A stretch of DNA of 24,181 nt from UBA8904 sp035448625 (GTDB lineage Bacteria; Desulfobacterota; Syntrophia; Syntrophales; Smithellaceae). The notes under the pieces are model-generated. The model saw nothing but the letters and a program-made list of their open reading frames with translations. It was not told the DNA's origin and made no database searches. The stretch covers positions 1 to 24,181 of the forward strand of contig DAOTJI010000038.1 in the NCBI GenBank assembly GCA_035448625.1. Direction: 5' to 3'. Position numbers and translations under genes: made by a program. Positions 7,713 through 15,284 of the stretch are shown piece by piece; the first letter of the stretch is position 1; every line of letters begins with the position of its first letter.

Positions 7713-8123
7713 TTATCGTTCATGGCCGCCGGTTTGTCTCCAGCGGCAGCGCATGCCTCGTCCTCTGCCGTAACCGCCGTTTCCGCGGCCGTGGCAGCCC
7801 GGCAGGGAAAAAACAGCCTGCCCCAGCCGGTTGCTTTGATAGGCGGCCAGCACTTCTTCCACCGTGCCGCGAATAAATGGGTAAACCGCGATGCCCAGCG
7901 AGGCGATGGCCATCTGCATGGGGCGGGAGATCGCGCCGCAGATCAAAACGGTAACACCCTGGTCCCGAAGTCTTGCCGCGCGCCTGGCCGGATCCGTCGC
8001 GTCGATCCGCACCGTCGTCCGCTTGGTTCCGCTGGCGCCTTCCGTCTCCAGAATCAACAACTGATCCGACGAGTCAAAGACAGTTGAAATGCAATTTTTA
8101 AATACCGACAGGGCCAGCTTCAT
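7713..8123 (-). CDS. NifX-like protein with Gly/Arg-rich C-terminal tail, first gene of the sigma-54 operon
   Basis: 136 aa. Residues 1-108 follow the NifX/ORP pattern: MKLALSVFKNCISTVFDSSD, LICGAISRPMQMAIASLGIAVYPF, then the C-terminal helix. It is more divergent than the copy at 5936-6298. The last 28 residues are rich in Gly, Arg, Cys and His (GCHGRGNGGYGRGRG). The ATG at 8123 is supported by AAGGAG 5 bases upstream; a longer frame from 8174 would begin upstream of the predicted transcription start and is rejected. As first gene after the -24/-12 promoter it is probably the most abundant product of the operon. Confidence 0.83.
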   Translation of the reverse strand: MKLALSVFKNCISTVFDSSDQLLILETEGASGTKRTTVRIDATDPARRAARLRDQGVTVLICGAISRPMQMAIASLGIAVYPFIRGTVEEVLAAYQSNRLGQAVFSLPGCHGRGNGGYGRGRGMRCRWRQTGGHER

Positions 8124-8174
8124 GCGTTCTCCTTGTTCCAGGCGATGGCCTAACCATACCCGGCATTTAACCAT

Positions 8175-8190
8175 TGCAAAGCCGATGCCA
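8175..8190 (-). promoter_or_regulatory. Sigma-54 (-24/-12) promoter
   Basis: The minus strand reads TGGCATCGGCTTTGCA. This matches the sigma-54 consensus TGGCAC-N5-TTGCA with GG and GC at the right spacing and one mismatch in the -24 block. Transcription would begin about 12 bases past the GC, near 8163, leaving a leader of some 40 bases before the ATG at 8123. A sigma-54 activator gene ends 131 bases upstream. Confidence 0.85.
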
Positions 8191-8275
8191 GAGGAAAGGA
8201 AAAATCAAAAATAAAGCAATGACAAGCAGTTGGAAGAGAGTGCCCGGAAGGGTTCTGATGATGGGTTGTGCAGAA

Positions 8276-8313
8276 ATGCAACATAGTTGCAGCAATGTTG
8301 CATGTATGCGACA
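8276..8313. promoter_or_regulatory. Palindromic upstream activator sites for the sigma-54 regulator
   Basis: ATGCAACAT (8276-8284) and ATGTTGCAT (8295-8303) are exact reverse complements. The second arm also forms an overlapping palindrome TGTTGCAT-GT-ATGCGACA (8296-8313) with one mismatch. Half-sites of the form TGYYGCA therefore occur three times. The centre is about 100 bases upstream of the -24 element, a normal distance for an enhancer-binding protein. The site lies directly after the stop of the regulator gene. Confidence 0.75.
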
Positions 8314-8321
8314 AGCGATCG

Positions 8322-9680
8322 TTAATCGTTCGGGGAAAGTTTGAGCATTTTGATTTTTCGGTACAGGGTGCTTCGATGGATTCCCAGTTCCCGGGCGGTT
8401 TGGGGAAGGCTGCCGTTGTTTCGCCTGATGGCGTTTTGCAGATAGTTGGCCTCCAGATCCCGAAAAGAGACGGCGTTCTTTGCTGCCGGAGAATCGTTTG
8501 CCGTAAACAGGTAGTCGGGCAAATGCTTCTTTTCAATCCGGCCCTCCTTGCAGAGGATGAAGGCATGCTCGATCAGGTTGGCGAGCTCCCGAATGTTGCC
8601 AGGATAGCGATGCGCCATCAACAATGTCATTGCTTCGTCGCTGATCCCTTCGACGTTCTTTTTTTGCAGGATATTGAAGCGGCCGATCCAATGGTCGATC
8701 AGCAAAGGGAGGTCTTCCATCCGTTCGCGCAGCGGGGGGAGATGAATTTTAAAGACATTGATACGATAGAACAGGTCTTCGCGGAAGCGGTTCTGGTGGA
8801 TCAGGTCTTCTAGGTTTTTGTTGGTGGCGGCGATGATGCGCACGTTATGCTCGACGCTACGGGTCGTTCCCAGCGGCTCATATGTCTTTTCCTGCAGGAC
8901 GCGCAGCAGTTTCACCTGCATGGCGGGAGAGATATCGCCGATCTCGTCGAGAAACAGCGTGCCGTTTTCAGCCGCTCGGAAGCGTCCGACCTTGTCTTTT
9001 TTGGCGTCCGTGAATGCTCCGGCCTTGTAACCGAAAAGCTCGGACTCCAAAAGCGTGTCCGGAAGCGCGCTGCAGTTGACCGCAACGAAGGGCTGCCTTT
9101 TTCTGGGGCTGAGATTGTGAATGGCGCGGGCGACGAGCTCCTTGCCCGTACCGCTTTCACCTTCAATCAGGACGGTGCTGGGACTGGCGGCGATGTCGGG
9201 AAGGATGTCAAAGAGCTGGAGCATTCTGTGGTTCTTGGAAATGATATCTTCAAAAGAGTATTTTCCCTGAACGGCTTTGCGCAGATCTTCTTCGACGCTG
9301 ATGTCCCGAAAGGTCTCCACGGCGCCAAGAAGTTTTCCCTTCCCGTCGCGAAGCAGGGCCGTAGAAATGCTGATCGGAAGTTTTCTGCCGTCCGCGTCGA
9401 TGATGTTCACCCTCTTGTTAATAATGGGCTTTCCGGTCTTCATCGTCGTGCGCAAACAGCAATTTTTCTCGCAGATGTCCGCTTTCAGAACATCCTTGCA
9501 TAACTGGCCGACCGCCTCCTCGCGGGAAACCCGGGTGATCTCCTGCGCGGCCCGGTTAAAAGAAGTGATCCTCCAATCCTGATTGATGGTAAAAACACCG
9601 TCTGCGATGGAATCCAGGATGATGTTTTGCCCGTCTTCGGAATCGGGAAGCAAAGGCTTTGGAATCCGCTGACTTTTCAT
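8322..9680 (-). CDS. PAS-domain sigma-54-dependent activator with Fis-type HTH
   Basis: 452 aa. A PAS domain (about 17-130) contains a cysteine cluster C61, C70, C74, C75 that could bind a metal or Fe-S centre or sense redox state. The AAA+ domain (about 142-375) has Walker A GESGTGKE (174-181), a sigma-54 contact loop GAFTDA (221-226, variant of GAFTGA) and Walker B LFLDEIGD (242-249). A Fis-type HTH ends the protein (about 410-450). Its place beside a -24/-12 promoter and palindromic sites makes it the probable activator of the operon at 8123-1, as DVU2106 is for the Desulfovibrio orp operons. AAGG lies 7 bases before the ATG; it is co-transcribed with the DUF134 gene 19 bases upstream. Confidence 0.92.
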   Translation of the reverse strand: MKSQRIPKPLLPDSEDGQNIILDSIADGVFTINQDWRITSFNRAAQEITRVSREEAVGQLCKDVLKADICEKNCCLRTTMKTGKPIINKRVNIIDADGRKLPISISTALLRDGKGKLLGAVETFRDISVEEDLRKAVQGKYSFEDIISKNHRMLQLFDILPDIAASPSTVLIEGESGTGKELVARAIHNLSPRKRQPFVAVNCSALPDTLLESELFGYKAGAFTDAKKDKVGRFRAAENGTLFLDEIGDISPAMQVKLLRVLQEKTYEPLGTTRSVEHNVRIIAATNKNLEDLIHQNRFREDLFYRINVFKIHLPPLRERMEDLPLLIDHWIGRFNILQKKNVEGISDEAMTLLMAHRYPGNIRELANLIEHAFILCKEGRIEKKHLPDYLFTANDSPAAKNAVSFRDLEANYLQNAIRRNNGSLPQTARELGIHRSTLYRKIKMLKLSPND

Positions 9681-9699
9681 ACAGTAACCTTTTTAATAA

Positions 9700-10044
9700 T
9701 CAATGCTGTTTTATGGGGCCGGGAACCTTTCCCCGGCCTCTGGGGGAGCTTTTGTTCAAGGTGACTTTTCCACCTTCAATTTGCAGCGCTTTTCCGTGGA
9801 TCAGCACATCGGCAATCTTTCGATGTGCCGCATCGAGAATCCGGCCGAAAGTCTGGCGGGAGATGTTCATCTGCGCGGCCGCTTCTTCCTGATAGAGCCT
9901 CTCGTAATCCGCCAGGCGGATTGCCTCGAATTCGTCCAGATCCAAGAGGACTTCCTCAAGGTTCACGGCGGGAATTCCTCGCGGCTTGAAATAGTTTTTG
10001 TCCGGTGTTCCGCAGATTTGGCGCCTGCATTTGGGCCTGGGCAT
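9700..10044 (-). CDS. DUF134 family DNA-binding protein
   Basis: 114 aa. The DUF134 signature MPRPKCRRQICG is followed by a hydrophobic acidic segment (LDEFEAIRLADYE) and a sigma-70 region-4-like helix-turn-helix (QEEAAAQMNISRQTFGRIL). Proteins of this family are predicted regulators found beside NifX and MinD-type genes. The ATG at 10044 begins the conserved N-terminus and has AAGGAG 10 bases upstream; an upstream in-frame start at 10086 would lie inside the promoter. It shares a transcript with the sigma-54 activator, so it may tune that gene or the whole block. Confidence 0.88.
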   Translation of the reverse strand: MPRPKCRRQICGTPDKNYFKPRGIPAVNLEEVLLDLDEFEAIRLADYERLYQEEAAAQMNISRQTFGRILDAAHRKIADVLIHGKALQIEGGKVTLNKSSPRGRGKVPGPIKQH

Positions 10045-10067
10045 GTCCGTTTTTCTCCTTGAAGTCC

Positions 10068-10096
10068 ATAATAAGCATATGCCCATAATATGTCAA
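10068..10096 (-). promoter_or_regulatory. Sigma-70 promoter for DUF134 and sigma-54 activator
   Basis: The minus strand has TTGACA (10091-10096), a 17-base spacer and TATTAT (10068-10073), one mismatch from consensus. Transcription would begin near 10061, just before the AAGGAG at 10055-10060. TATTATGG occurs twice in the promoter with a 17-base period, once overlapping the -10 box, which could be an operator for DUF134 autoregulation. Confidence 0.75.
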
Positions 10097-10189
10097 GGTC
10101 AAAATTCCAAAATGATGGATGCAACGCAAAAAGGGGCTGTTCAAAGGAAGTTTTCATCGTGCAGAATCCAAACAAAAAAGGGAGAGTGT

Positions 10190-10415
10190 ATGATGACGAA
10201 TTCCTCTGGAAGGATCGACGAAATCAAATCTTATCGCTGGATCGCGCTGGCTTCCAGTCGGCCGGCTTTTGCCTGCCGGTTGCCCTGGCTGGTTGTGACG
10301 GATTTTTATTTTGTCGGTCTGCCCCGGTGAAATCATCGCGCTGGGCTGTTCCAATCCGGATGAATTTCTGAAGAGCATCAGGGAGCATTTCGGGATTCCC
10401 GTTCAAAAGGCATGA
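10190..10415 (+). pseudogene. Possible frameshifted remnant of a small gene
   Basis: On the plus strand GGGAGAG precedes ATGATG (10190). The frame reads MMTNSSGRIDEIKSYRW and ends at TGA 10328-10330 after about 46 codons. Another frame continues past it with GEIIALGCSNPDEFLKSI to TGA 10413-10415. The second piece resembles the end of a bacterial PH-like domain (NPDEFLKSIREHFG). Together about 74 codons would form one small protein interrupted by a frameshift. No confident family match; both halves could be chance. Apart from this and the promoter, 10097-10436 shows nothing. Confidence 0.3.
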
Positions 10416-10436
10416 CATGGGTTCTTGATCTTCCGG

Positions 10437-11558
10437 TCATTGGTCGCACATGACGCGATTTCGCCCCCAACGCTTTGCGCGGTACAGGGCTTGATCGGCG
10501 CGTGAGATCAGGGTGGTGAGATCTTCCCGGCTCTGATACTGTGTGACTCCCAGAGAAACGGTCACCCTGAAATCCGATTCCGATGCGATAAAAAGTTTTT
10601 TTTCAATGGCGGCGCGCACGCGTTCCGCGCAGAGCATCGCTCCTTCGAGATCCGTTTGCGTCATGACCATCAGAAATTCCTCTCCGCCGTAGCGGCCGCA
10701 AAAATCCGCACTGCGGAGGTTGTCCTGGATCATTTTCGAAACCGTCCGCAGCACCTCATCTCCCGTCTGGTGGCCATAGGTGTCGTTGACGGACTTGAAG
10801 TGGTCGATGTCCAGCATGGAGACGGAAAATTGGTAGTTGCCGCGGAATGCTCGTTTCATTTCATAGTCCAGCAGTTCGACCAGGTGGCGCCGGTTGTAGG
10901 CGCCGGTCAACTCGTCGTGGATGGACAGTTCCCGGATCACGGAGAGGGATTTCCCCAGTTTTTGACGCAGGGAGCTGATGTGTCCGCCGATCACGGAAAA
11001 AGCCGCCAGCACCAGAGCCAGAACAAACCACTGGAGATATTCAATCGTAAAATTGACTTTTTCCGGACGGAAATAGCGAAGCAGGGCAATGTCGATGCCG
11101 TAGGTCAGCAGCGTAAAAACACTAATCGATAAAAATCTGCGGGTGTTCAATCGATAAACGCCGAAGATGAGGATCATGACATAAACCAGCAGCATGGCGC
11201 CGCGGGACTCATTGGCGTAGTACATTCCATACATGGTCACCAGGATGCCGGCGAACATCTGGATGGAGGTCAGGCTGGGATCCGGCATCTTCCGGTTGAG
11301 GCCGGTTCGAAAAACGATGTAGAAGGAGATGTTGATGACGGGGATGATGATCAGAAATCCGGCGATAGCCCGCCACTCCATGACGTCGGCCAGGTAGGAG
11401 GCATAAGCCAGACCGAAGCACAGAAGATAGACGGAAAAGGCCATGAAAAATCTGCGTATGCGAATCGCCTGCTCCGGATCATTTTGGGGAAGAACAGGAA
11501 ACAGGAGAATTCGTTTCACAATCGTTTGTTTTTCAGGCGACGGATTCCCGTTAGTCAT
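10437..11558 (-). CDS. Membrane-bound diguanylate cyclase (GGEEF)
   Basis: 373 aa. An N-terminal region of about six membrane segments (roughly 36-195) precedes a GGDEF domain with the active loop GGEEF (291-295), metal-binding DIDHFKSVNDTYGH (250-263) and an intact RxxD inhibition site RSAD (282-285). It should make c-di-GMP from GTP with product feedback. The membrane part is not a recognised 7TM or MASE pattern I can name, and no ligand-binding motif is visible. No strong ribosome-binding site precedes the ATG at 11558. The gene follows a hydrolase gene by 141 bases, with a 6-bp hairpin in the gap. Confidence 0.9.
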   Translation of the reverse strand: MTNGNPSPEKQTIVKRILLFPVLPQNDPEQAIRIRRFFMAFSVYLLCFGLAYASYLADVMEWRAIAGFLIIIPVINISFYIVFRTGLNRKMPDPSLTSIQMFAGILVTMYGMYYANESRGAMLLVYVMILIFGVYRLNTRRFLSISVFTLLTYGIDIALLRYFRPEKVNFTIEYLQWFVLALVLAAFSVIGGHISSLRQKLGKSLSVIRELSIHDELTGAYNRRHLVELLDYEMKRAFRGNYQFSVSMLDIDHFKSVNDTYGHQTGDEVLRTVSKMIQDNLRSADFCGRYGGEEFLMVMTQTDLEGAMLCAERVRAAIEKKLFIASESDFRVTVSLGVTQYQSREDLTTLISRADQALYRAKRWGRNRVMCDQ

Positions 11559-11571
11559 GAGGTTCTTTTAA

Positions 11572-11587
11572 TCCCGCTTTGGCGGGA
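11572..11587 (-). other. Short GC hairpin between hydrolase and cyclase genes
   Basis: TCCCGC-TTTG-GCGGGA forms a 6-bp stem with a 4-base loop in the 141-base gap. It is followed on the minus strand by TTAAAAG rather than a T-run, so it is at best a weak terminator. It sits just ahead of the cyclase start and could limit read-through. The rest of 11588-11699 contains further partial dyads (GGACGG/CCGTCC) but nothing assignable. Confidence 0.4.
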
Positions 11588-11699
11588 CGAGAGTTAATTC
11601 GCCGTAGCTCGCTGCGCGGCGGTTGATTTGGCATATCAATGGACGGTCACGAGGTTCAACGGTTTCACGGTTGCCGTCCGTCCGGGCAGCGTGCCTGCC

Positions 11700-12542
11700 T
11701 TACACATGGGCGTCCAGCCAGGATCGCAGATCATTCAGCACCCGGGCTCTGTCTTCGGGAAGCTCGTTATACACCTCATGCTTCAGGCCCTCGTACAGCT
11801 TGAATGTCTTGTCTTTTGCTCCGACCATTTCAAAGAGTTCCTTCTGCCCGGAAAAGGCGGTGTCCCGGGAGCCCAGTTGAATCAGAACGGGGATTTGAAT
11901 CTTGCCGGAATTTTGAGCGCCGATGACCACATACCGGTTCATCTCATGGGCAAGCCGCGGGGTGATCACGTTGTAAACGAGGGGATCCTCTACATAAGCC
12001 CTGACGACCTCCGGGTCGCGGGAGATAAACTCCGGCGGAAGCGGCGACTTTACGTGAATCGACGGCAGCAGGCTGGAAAGGATTCCGGTTGCGGCAAGCA
12101 GGATCTTCGGGATGTCCGTTCCCGGCCGCGAGCCGGTGCCCGATAACACAAGCCCCCGGATGCCCTCCGCGCTTTGCTCGACAAAATTCATGGCGATGAG
12201 GCTTCCCATGGAATGGCCGAGGACAAAGCAGGGGAGGGTGGGAAATTTATTCCGGATCACATCGCGCTGAAACTGCCTTTCATCATCGATAAACTCCTGA
12301 AAACTCATGACGTGTCCGCGTTTTCCTTCGCTTTTGCCGTGTCCGCGGTGATCGGTGCCGAAAACCGCGTAGCCCGCCGGGAGAATCGCGTCCACCACAT
12401 TTCCGTACCGGTCGATGTGCTCGGCATAGCCGTGAATCACGTGCACCACTGCTTTGATGCGGGTTGCATCGTCCGGCGTCCATCCCTTCCAGTAAATGGA
12501 TGTTCCGTCCTGCGCCTTGAAATTTCCCGACTGTGTTTTCAT
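11700..12542 (-). CDS. Alpha/beta hydrolase, monoglyceride lipase / lysophospholipase type
   Basis: 280 aa. The fold is complete: oxyanion region HVIHGYAEH (34-42), GTDHRGHGKS (62-71), nucleophile elbow GHSMG (S111), acid D227 in LGSRDTAFSG and H255 in GLKHEVYNE. The pattern matches monoacylglycerol lipases of the Hydrolase_4 group, which release fatty acids from monoacylglycerols or lysolipids. No signal peptide is seen, so it is cytoplasmic. AAAGGA lies 7 bases before the ATG at 12542. It follows the hexokinase gene by 123 bases. Confidence 0.87.
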   Translation of the reverse strand: MKTQSGNFKAQDGTSIYWKGWTPDDATRIKAVVHVIHGYAEHIDRYGNVVDAILPAGYAVFGTDHRGHGKSEGKRGHVMSFQEFIDDERQFQRDVIRNKFPTLPCFVLGHSMGSLIAMNFVEQSAEGIRGLVLSGTGSRPGTDIPKILLAATGILSSLLPSIHVKSPLPPEFISRDPEVVRAYVEDPLVYNVITPRLAHEMNRYVVIGAQNSGKIQIPVLIQLGSRDTAFSGQKELFEMVGAKDKTFKLYEGLKHEVYNELPEDRARVLNDLRSWLDAHV

Positions 12543-12625
12543 GCGTTTGTCCTTTCGTTAGGATGTAGCAGGCCCTTGGGTTTGCCGTGTGCCTCACGAC
12601 TTTTCGTTTTTATCCATGGGCATCG

Positions 12626-12654
12626 AATATAAACCAGGAACGGACCGGAAACAA
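12626..12654 (-). promoter_or_regulatory. Possible sigma-70 promoter upstream of the hydrolase
   Basis: The minus strand has TTGTTT (12649-12654), a 17-base spacer and TATATT (12626-12631). The -10 box is good and the -35 box weak. It lies in the 123-base gap between hexokinase and hydrolase and would allow separate transcription of the hydrolase and cyclase. Confidence 0.35.
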
Positions 12655-12665
12655 GGAAAATGATT

Positions 12666-14024
12666 TCAGCGGTTCTTGCGTATTCGCGGAAGGGCCGGTT
12701 TATGCTTTTGCTCCTGTCCGAAGGACGCGACGGCGGCGATGATGGCCGCGCCGATTCCCGAGCCGTCCGACGTCGTACAAAGCGAAATCCGGTCGGCACG
12801 GCAAGCGAAGAACTCTTCCAGGACGCACCGCATGTTTTCCGGATAGCCGGGATATTTTTCAAAAAGGGACCCGTCGATGGCGATGGTATGCTTTTTTTCA
12901 AGATGTGCGTCCATCCAGGTAACCACGGCGGCCAGCGCCGCTCCGGCAATGCGGGCCGACCGTCTCGAGACGATCCGGCAGACGTGCGCGGCGGCGTCCC
13001 GGTCCCGATCGGAGACGTCCGGAATGCCGATGGCCGCGAAGAAATCTTCCCCCAGGGCGGACAAGGACATCTGCTCAGAGCTGACGGAGTGTTCGCGGGC
13101 CAGAACGGGCCGGTGCTTTTTGTCAAGCATGATTCCCCGGTCCGTCATATCCAGCAGGATCAGCCGGACCAGTTCGCCGATGTACATTCCGGACACCATC
13201 TTTTCCATGCGCTGGCGGCCGGGATTGAGGGTGATGCGATCCAGCGCCTCGTCGTAAGGATTGGTGACGAGCTTATCGAAATTGCCCCATTCCAGGTTTA
13301 GGATCATTTCCTTCCCCGGCTGTGGAAACCCGCCCTTTGCCAGTCGGCCGGTTTTTTCCGGATAGCAGGCGTTCGTGCCCGTCCCGAGGATGACGCCCAT
13401 ATCGCAGGAAGAATCGGCGTAGCTTTTGGTCGCCAGCGTTCCCACCGTGTCGTTGACCAGGGCCGTGACTGAAACCTCCTCGATGCGTTTGCGCCTGAGC
13501 GCTTCGGAAAGCAGGGCGACGACGTTTTGTCCCGCGACGCCCGCGGCGGTAAACCCTTTGGTCCAGTTTAAAAGAACCCCGGCGTTGACGGCGCTCTGCG
13601 CGACGGGGAAAGAAAAGGTGAACGCCAGATCCCGGTGGTCTTTGGGGTCGAGCCGGTGCTCTTCCAGAAAAAGAGCGACGCCCTCGGCCAGAAAATCGAA
13701 AAGCGCCTCCCCCGGTCCGCGCATGACGGTTTCCGGAACAGCCAGACGGTTCACGGCCGTGATTTCAGCCTTGCCCCGGCCGTCCAGACGGACCGCCAGG
13801 ACGCGCAGGTTTGTGCCGCCCAGATCGAGCGCCAGAAATCGTCCCTGTTCCGCGCCCGTCGGACGGCCGACATAGGAGGGAAGCATTCGCAGAGAGCTGG
13901 TTTGCCCGTCCAGACCGCGTTTCATCTCCTCGTGAAAACGGGCGGCGGCGCCTTGTGCGTCCGCGGGAGAAAAGGAAAAAAGATCCTCCAGCTTTGATAA
14001 ATATTTACGGGTTGTCTGATTCAT
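12666..14024 (-). CDS. Hexokinase of the eukaryotic (hexokinase_1/2) family
   Basis: 452 aa, matching one ~50-kDa eukaryotic hexokinase unit and longer than bacterial glucokinases. Motifs: ATP phosphate loop LDLGGTNLRV (66-75), FSFPVAQ (137-143), NWTKGF (153-158), the catalytic Asp in VNDTVGTLA (D192) and GTGTNACY (214-221), then a second ATP loop near AIDGSLF. It would phosphorylate glucose or a related hexose at C6 using ATP. The start is taken as ATG 14024; a GTG three codons upstream is also possible, and neither has a clear ribosome-binding site. It lies 78 bases after a diguanylate cyclase gene and may share its transcript. The family is sparsely spread in bacteria. Confidence 0.9.
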   Translation of the reverse strand: MNQTTRKYLSKLEDLFSFSPADAQGAAARFHEEMKRGLDGQTSSLRMLPSYVGRPTGAEQGRFLALDLGGTNLRVLAVRLDGRGKAEITAVNRLAVPETVMRGPGEALFDFLAEGVALFLEEHRLDPKDHRDLAFTFSFPVAQSAVNAGVLLNWTKGFTAAGVAGQNVVALLSEALRRKRIEEVSVTALVNDTVGTLATKSYADSSCDMGVILGTGTNACYPEKTGRLAKGGFPQPGKEMILNLEWGNFDKLVTNPYDEALDRITLNPGRQRMEKMVSGMYIGELVRLILLDMTDRGIMLDKKHRPVLAREHSVSSEQMSLSALGEDFFAAIGIPDVSDRDRDAAAHVCRIVSRRSARIAGAALAAVVTWMDAHLEKKHTIAIDGSLFEKYPGYPENMRCVLEEFFACRADRISLCTTSDGSGIGAAIIAAVASFGQEQKHKPALPRIRKNR

Positions 14025-14102
14025 ACGTGGCACGCAAAAAACCCCGTGCTTTTTTGGCGAAAGCGGGCATCCGGAATCGGCGGCGCTCCGGCTTTTGCCG
14101 CG

Positions 14103-15191
14103 TTATATGCGGTACGGGGCGTTTTGGTTATGCCAGACGACAACGCAGTTTCGCCCCTTGTGTTTGGCTTCATAAAGCGCCTGATCCGCCCTTTCGAAAA
14201 GGTCAGTCGCGGAAATGGATTGGGTATGATCGGTGAAAGCCACACCGCCGCTGACCGTTATTCGGATTTTTCTCCGGCCGTTGCCAAACTCATGGCTCGC
14301 GCACAGAGAGACGATTCTTTCGGCCATGTGGAGCGCTTCCTCCACGCGGGCATCGGGCATGAGCAGGATGAACTCTTCTCCGCCGTAGCGGCTGATCAGT
14401 GTGGAGCCTTTGCGCACGTGGTCCAGCATGAGCGCGGCGAATTGGCGCAGAACTTCGTCGCCCGTCAGGTGGCCGAAAGAGTCATTGACGTTTTTGAACT
14501 GGTCCAGATCGAAAAGAATGAGAGACAGGTGTCCGCTGTTTCGCCGGAGCTTGGCGAGCTCTTCTTCCACCCGGATTTCATAAAATCTCCGGGTGTAAAG
14601 GTTGGTAAGGCTGTCATGAATGACCTTGGAAAACAGCTTCGCGTTTTCCAGAGAAACGGCCAGGGCGGTGCTGAGAACTCTCAATTGCTGCGTTTCGAAA
14701 AAGCCGAAGCAACGATCCGCGGGGATTTCAATTGTAACCAGTCCCACCGCGCGCAGAGAGGACCCCACCAGCGGCAGGCATAAACATTGGTCTTCCCCCG
14801 CTTGTCCGCTTTCCGCCGGCAGGGGGACTTCTCCTTCCAAAATGAGCGGAGCGACGCCGACCATTTTTTGAGACAACCATTTTCCCAAAACCGTTCCTTC
14901 CACGGGGAAAGACAGATTCGGACGGATGGATTGGTTTTGATAAAAAACACCGTCCACTTCCAGCGTTTTACACTGTTCGTCGAGGCTCAGGATGGCGATT
15001 CTGGTGCCCTGTGAGAAATCGGCCAGGGTTTCCAGGGCGATGTCGATCAGAATTTCCCTGTTGGTAAAAGCGGTGAGAAGCCGGGTGCCGAAATTGAGAA
15101 GAAAGAATTCCTCGTCGAAACCGGAGCCCAACTCGCATTCGGCAAAAACACCGGAGGATTGCCCCGCTGCGGCCTGCATCTGTTTTTCCAT
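14103..15191 (-). CDS. GAF-domain diguanylate cyclase (GGEEF)
   Basis: 362 aa. A GAF-like sensor (about 31-185) precedes a GGDEF domain with FDLDQFKNVNDSFGH (227-241) and GGEEF (270-274). The four residues at the inhibition-site position are KGST, so the RxxD site is lost and product feedback should be absent. The absence of membrane segments places it in the cytoplasm. The GAF ligand is unknown; two Cys (C136, C138) and C161 lie in the sensor. The TTTTTAGCC-rich leader carries a promoter with an internal palindrome 94 bases upstream. The ATG at 15191 has AAAGGA 7 bases upstream. Confidence 0.9.
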   Translation of the reverse strand: MEKQMQAAAGQSSGVFAECELGSGFDEEFFLLNFGTRLLTAFTNREILIDIALETLADFSQGTRIAILSLDEQCKTLEVDGVFYQNQSIRPNLSFPVEGTVLGKWLSQKMVGVAPLILEGEVPLPAESGQAGEDQCLCLPLVGSSLRAVGLVTIEIPADRCFGFFETQQLRVLSTALAVSLENAKLFSKVIHDSLTNLYTRRFYEIRVEEELAKLRRNSGHLSLILFDLDQFKNVNDSFGHLTGDEVLRQFAALMLDHVRKGSTLISRYGGEEFILLMPDARVEEALHMAERIVSLCASHEFGNGRRKIRITVSGGVAFTDHTQSISATDLFERADQALYEAKHKGRNCVVVWHNQNAPYRI

Positions 15192-15284
15192 GTTGTTCCT
15201 TTTTAGCCTTGCGCCTTATGGTGTCGTTCAGGAAAATGAAACGGCAAAAAATTTATACAGCGCTCTTATTTTCCTGCGGGCGGG

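Noticed and set aside
8124..8174. Longer first NifX-like protein from 8174
   Set aside because: It would start upstream of the predicted sigma-54 transcription start and lacks a ribosome-binding site.
12660..13301. Long plus-strand open frame of 213 codons
   Set aside because: Antisense to the well-supported hexokinase gene and without a recognisable domain.
13996..14050. A-run / GC / T-run near the end of the GAF cyclase as an intrinsic terminator
   Set aside because: The AAAAAAGCACGGGGTTTTTT element has no stable GC stem and lies right at the hexokinase start, so it is not a convincing terminator.
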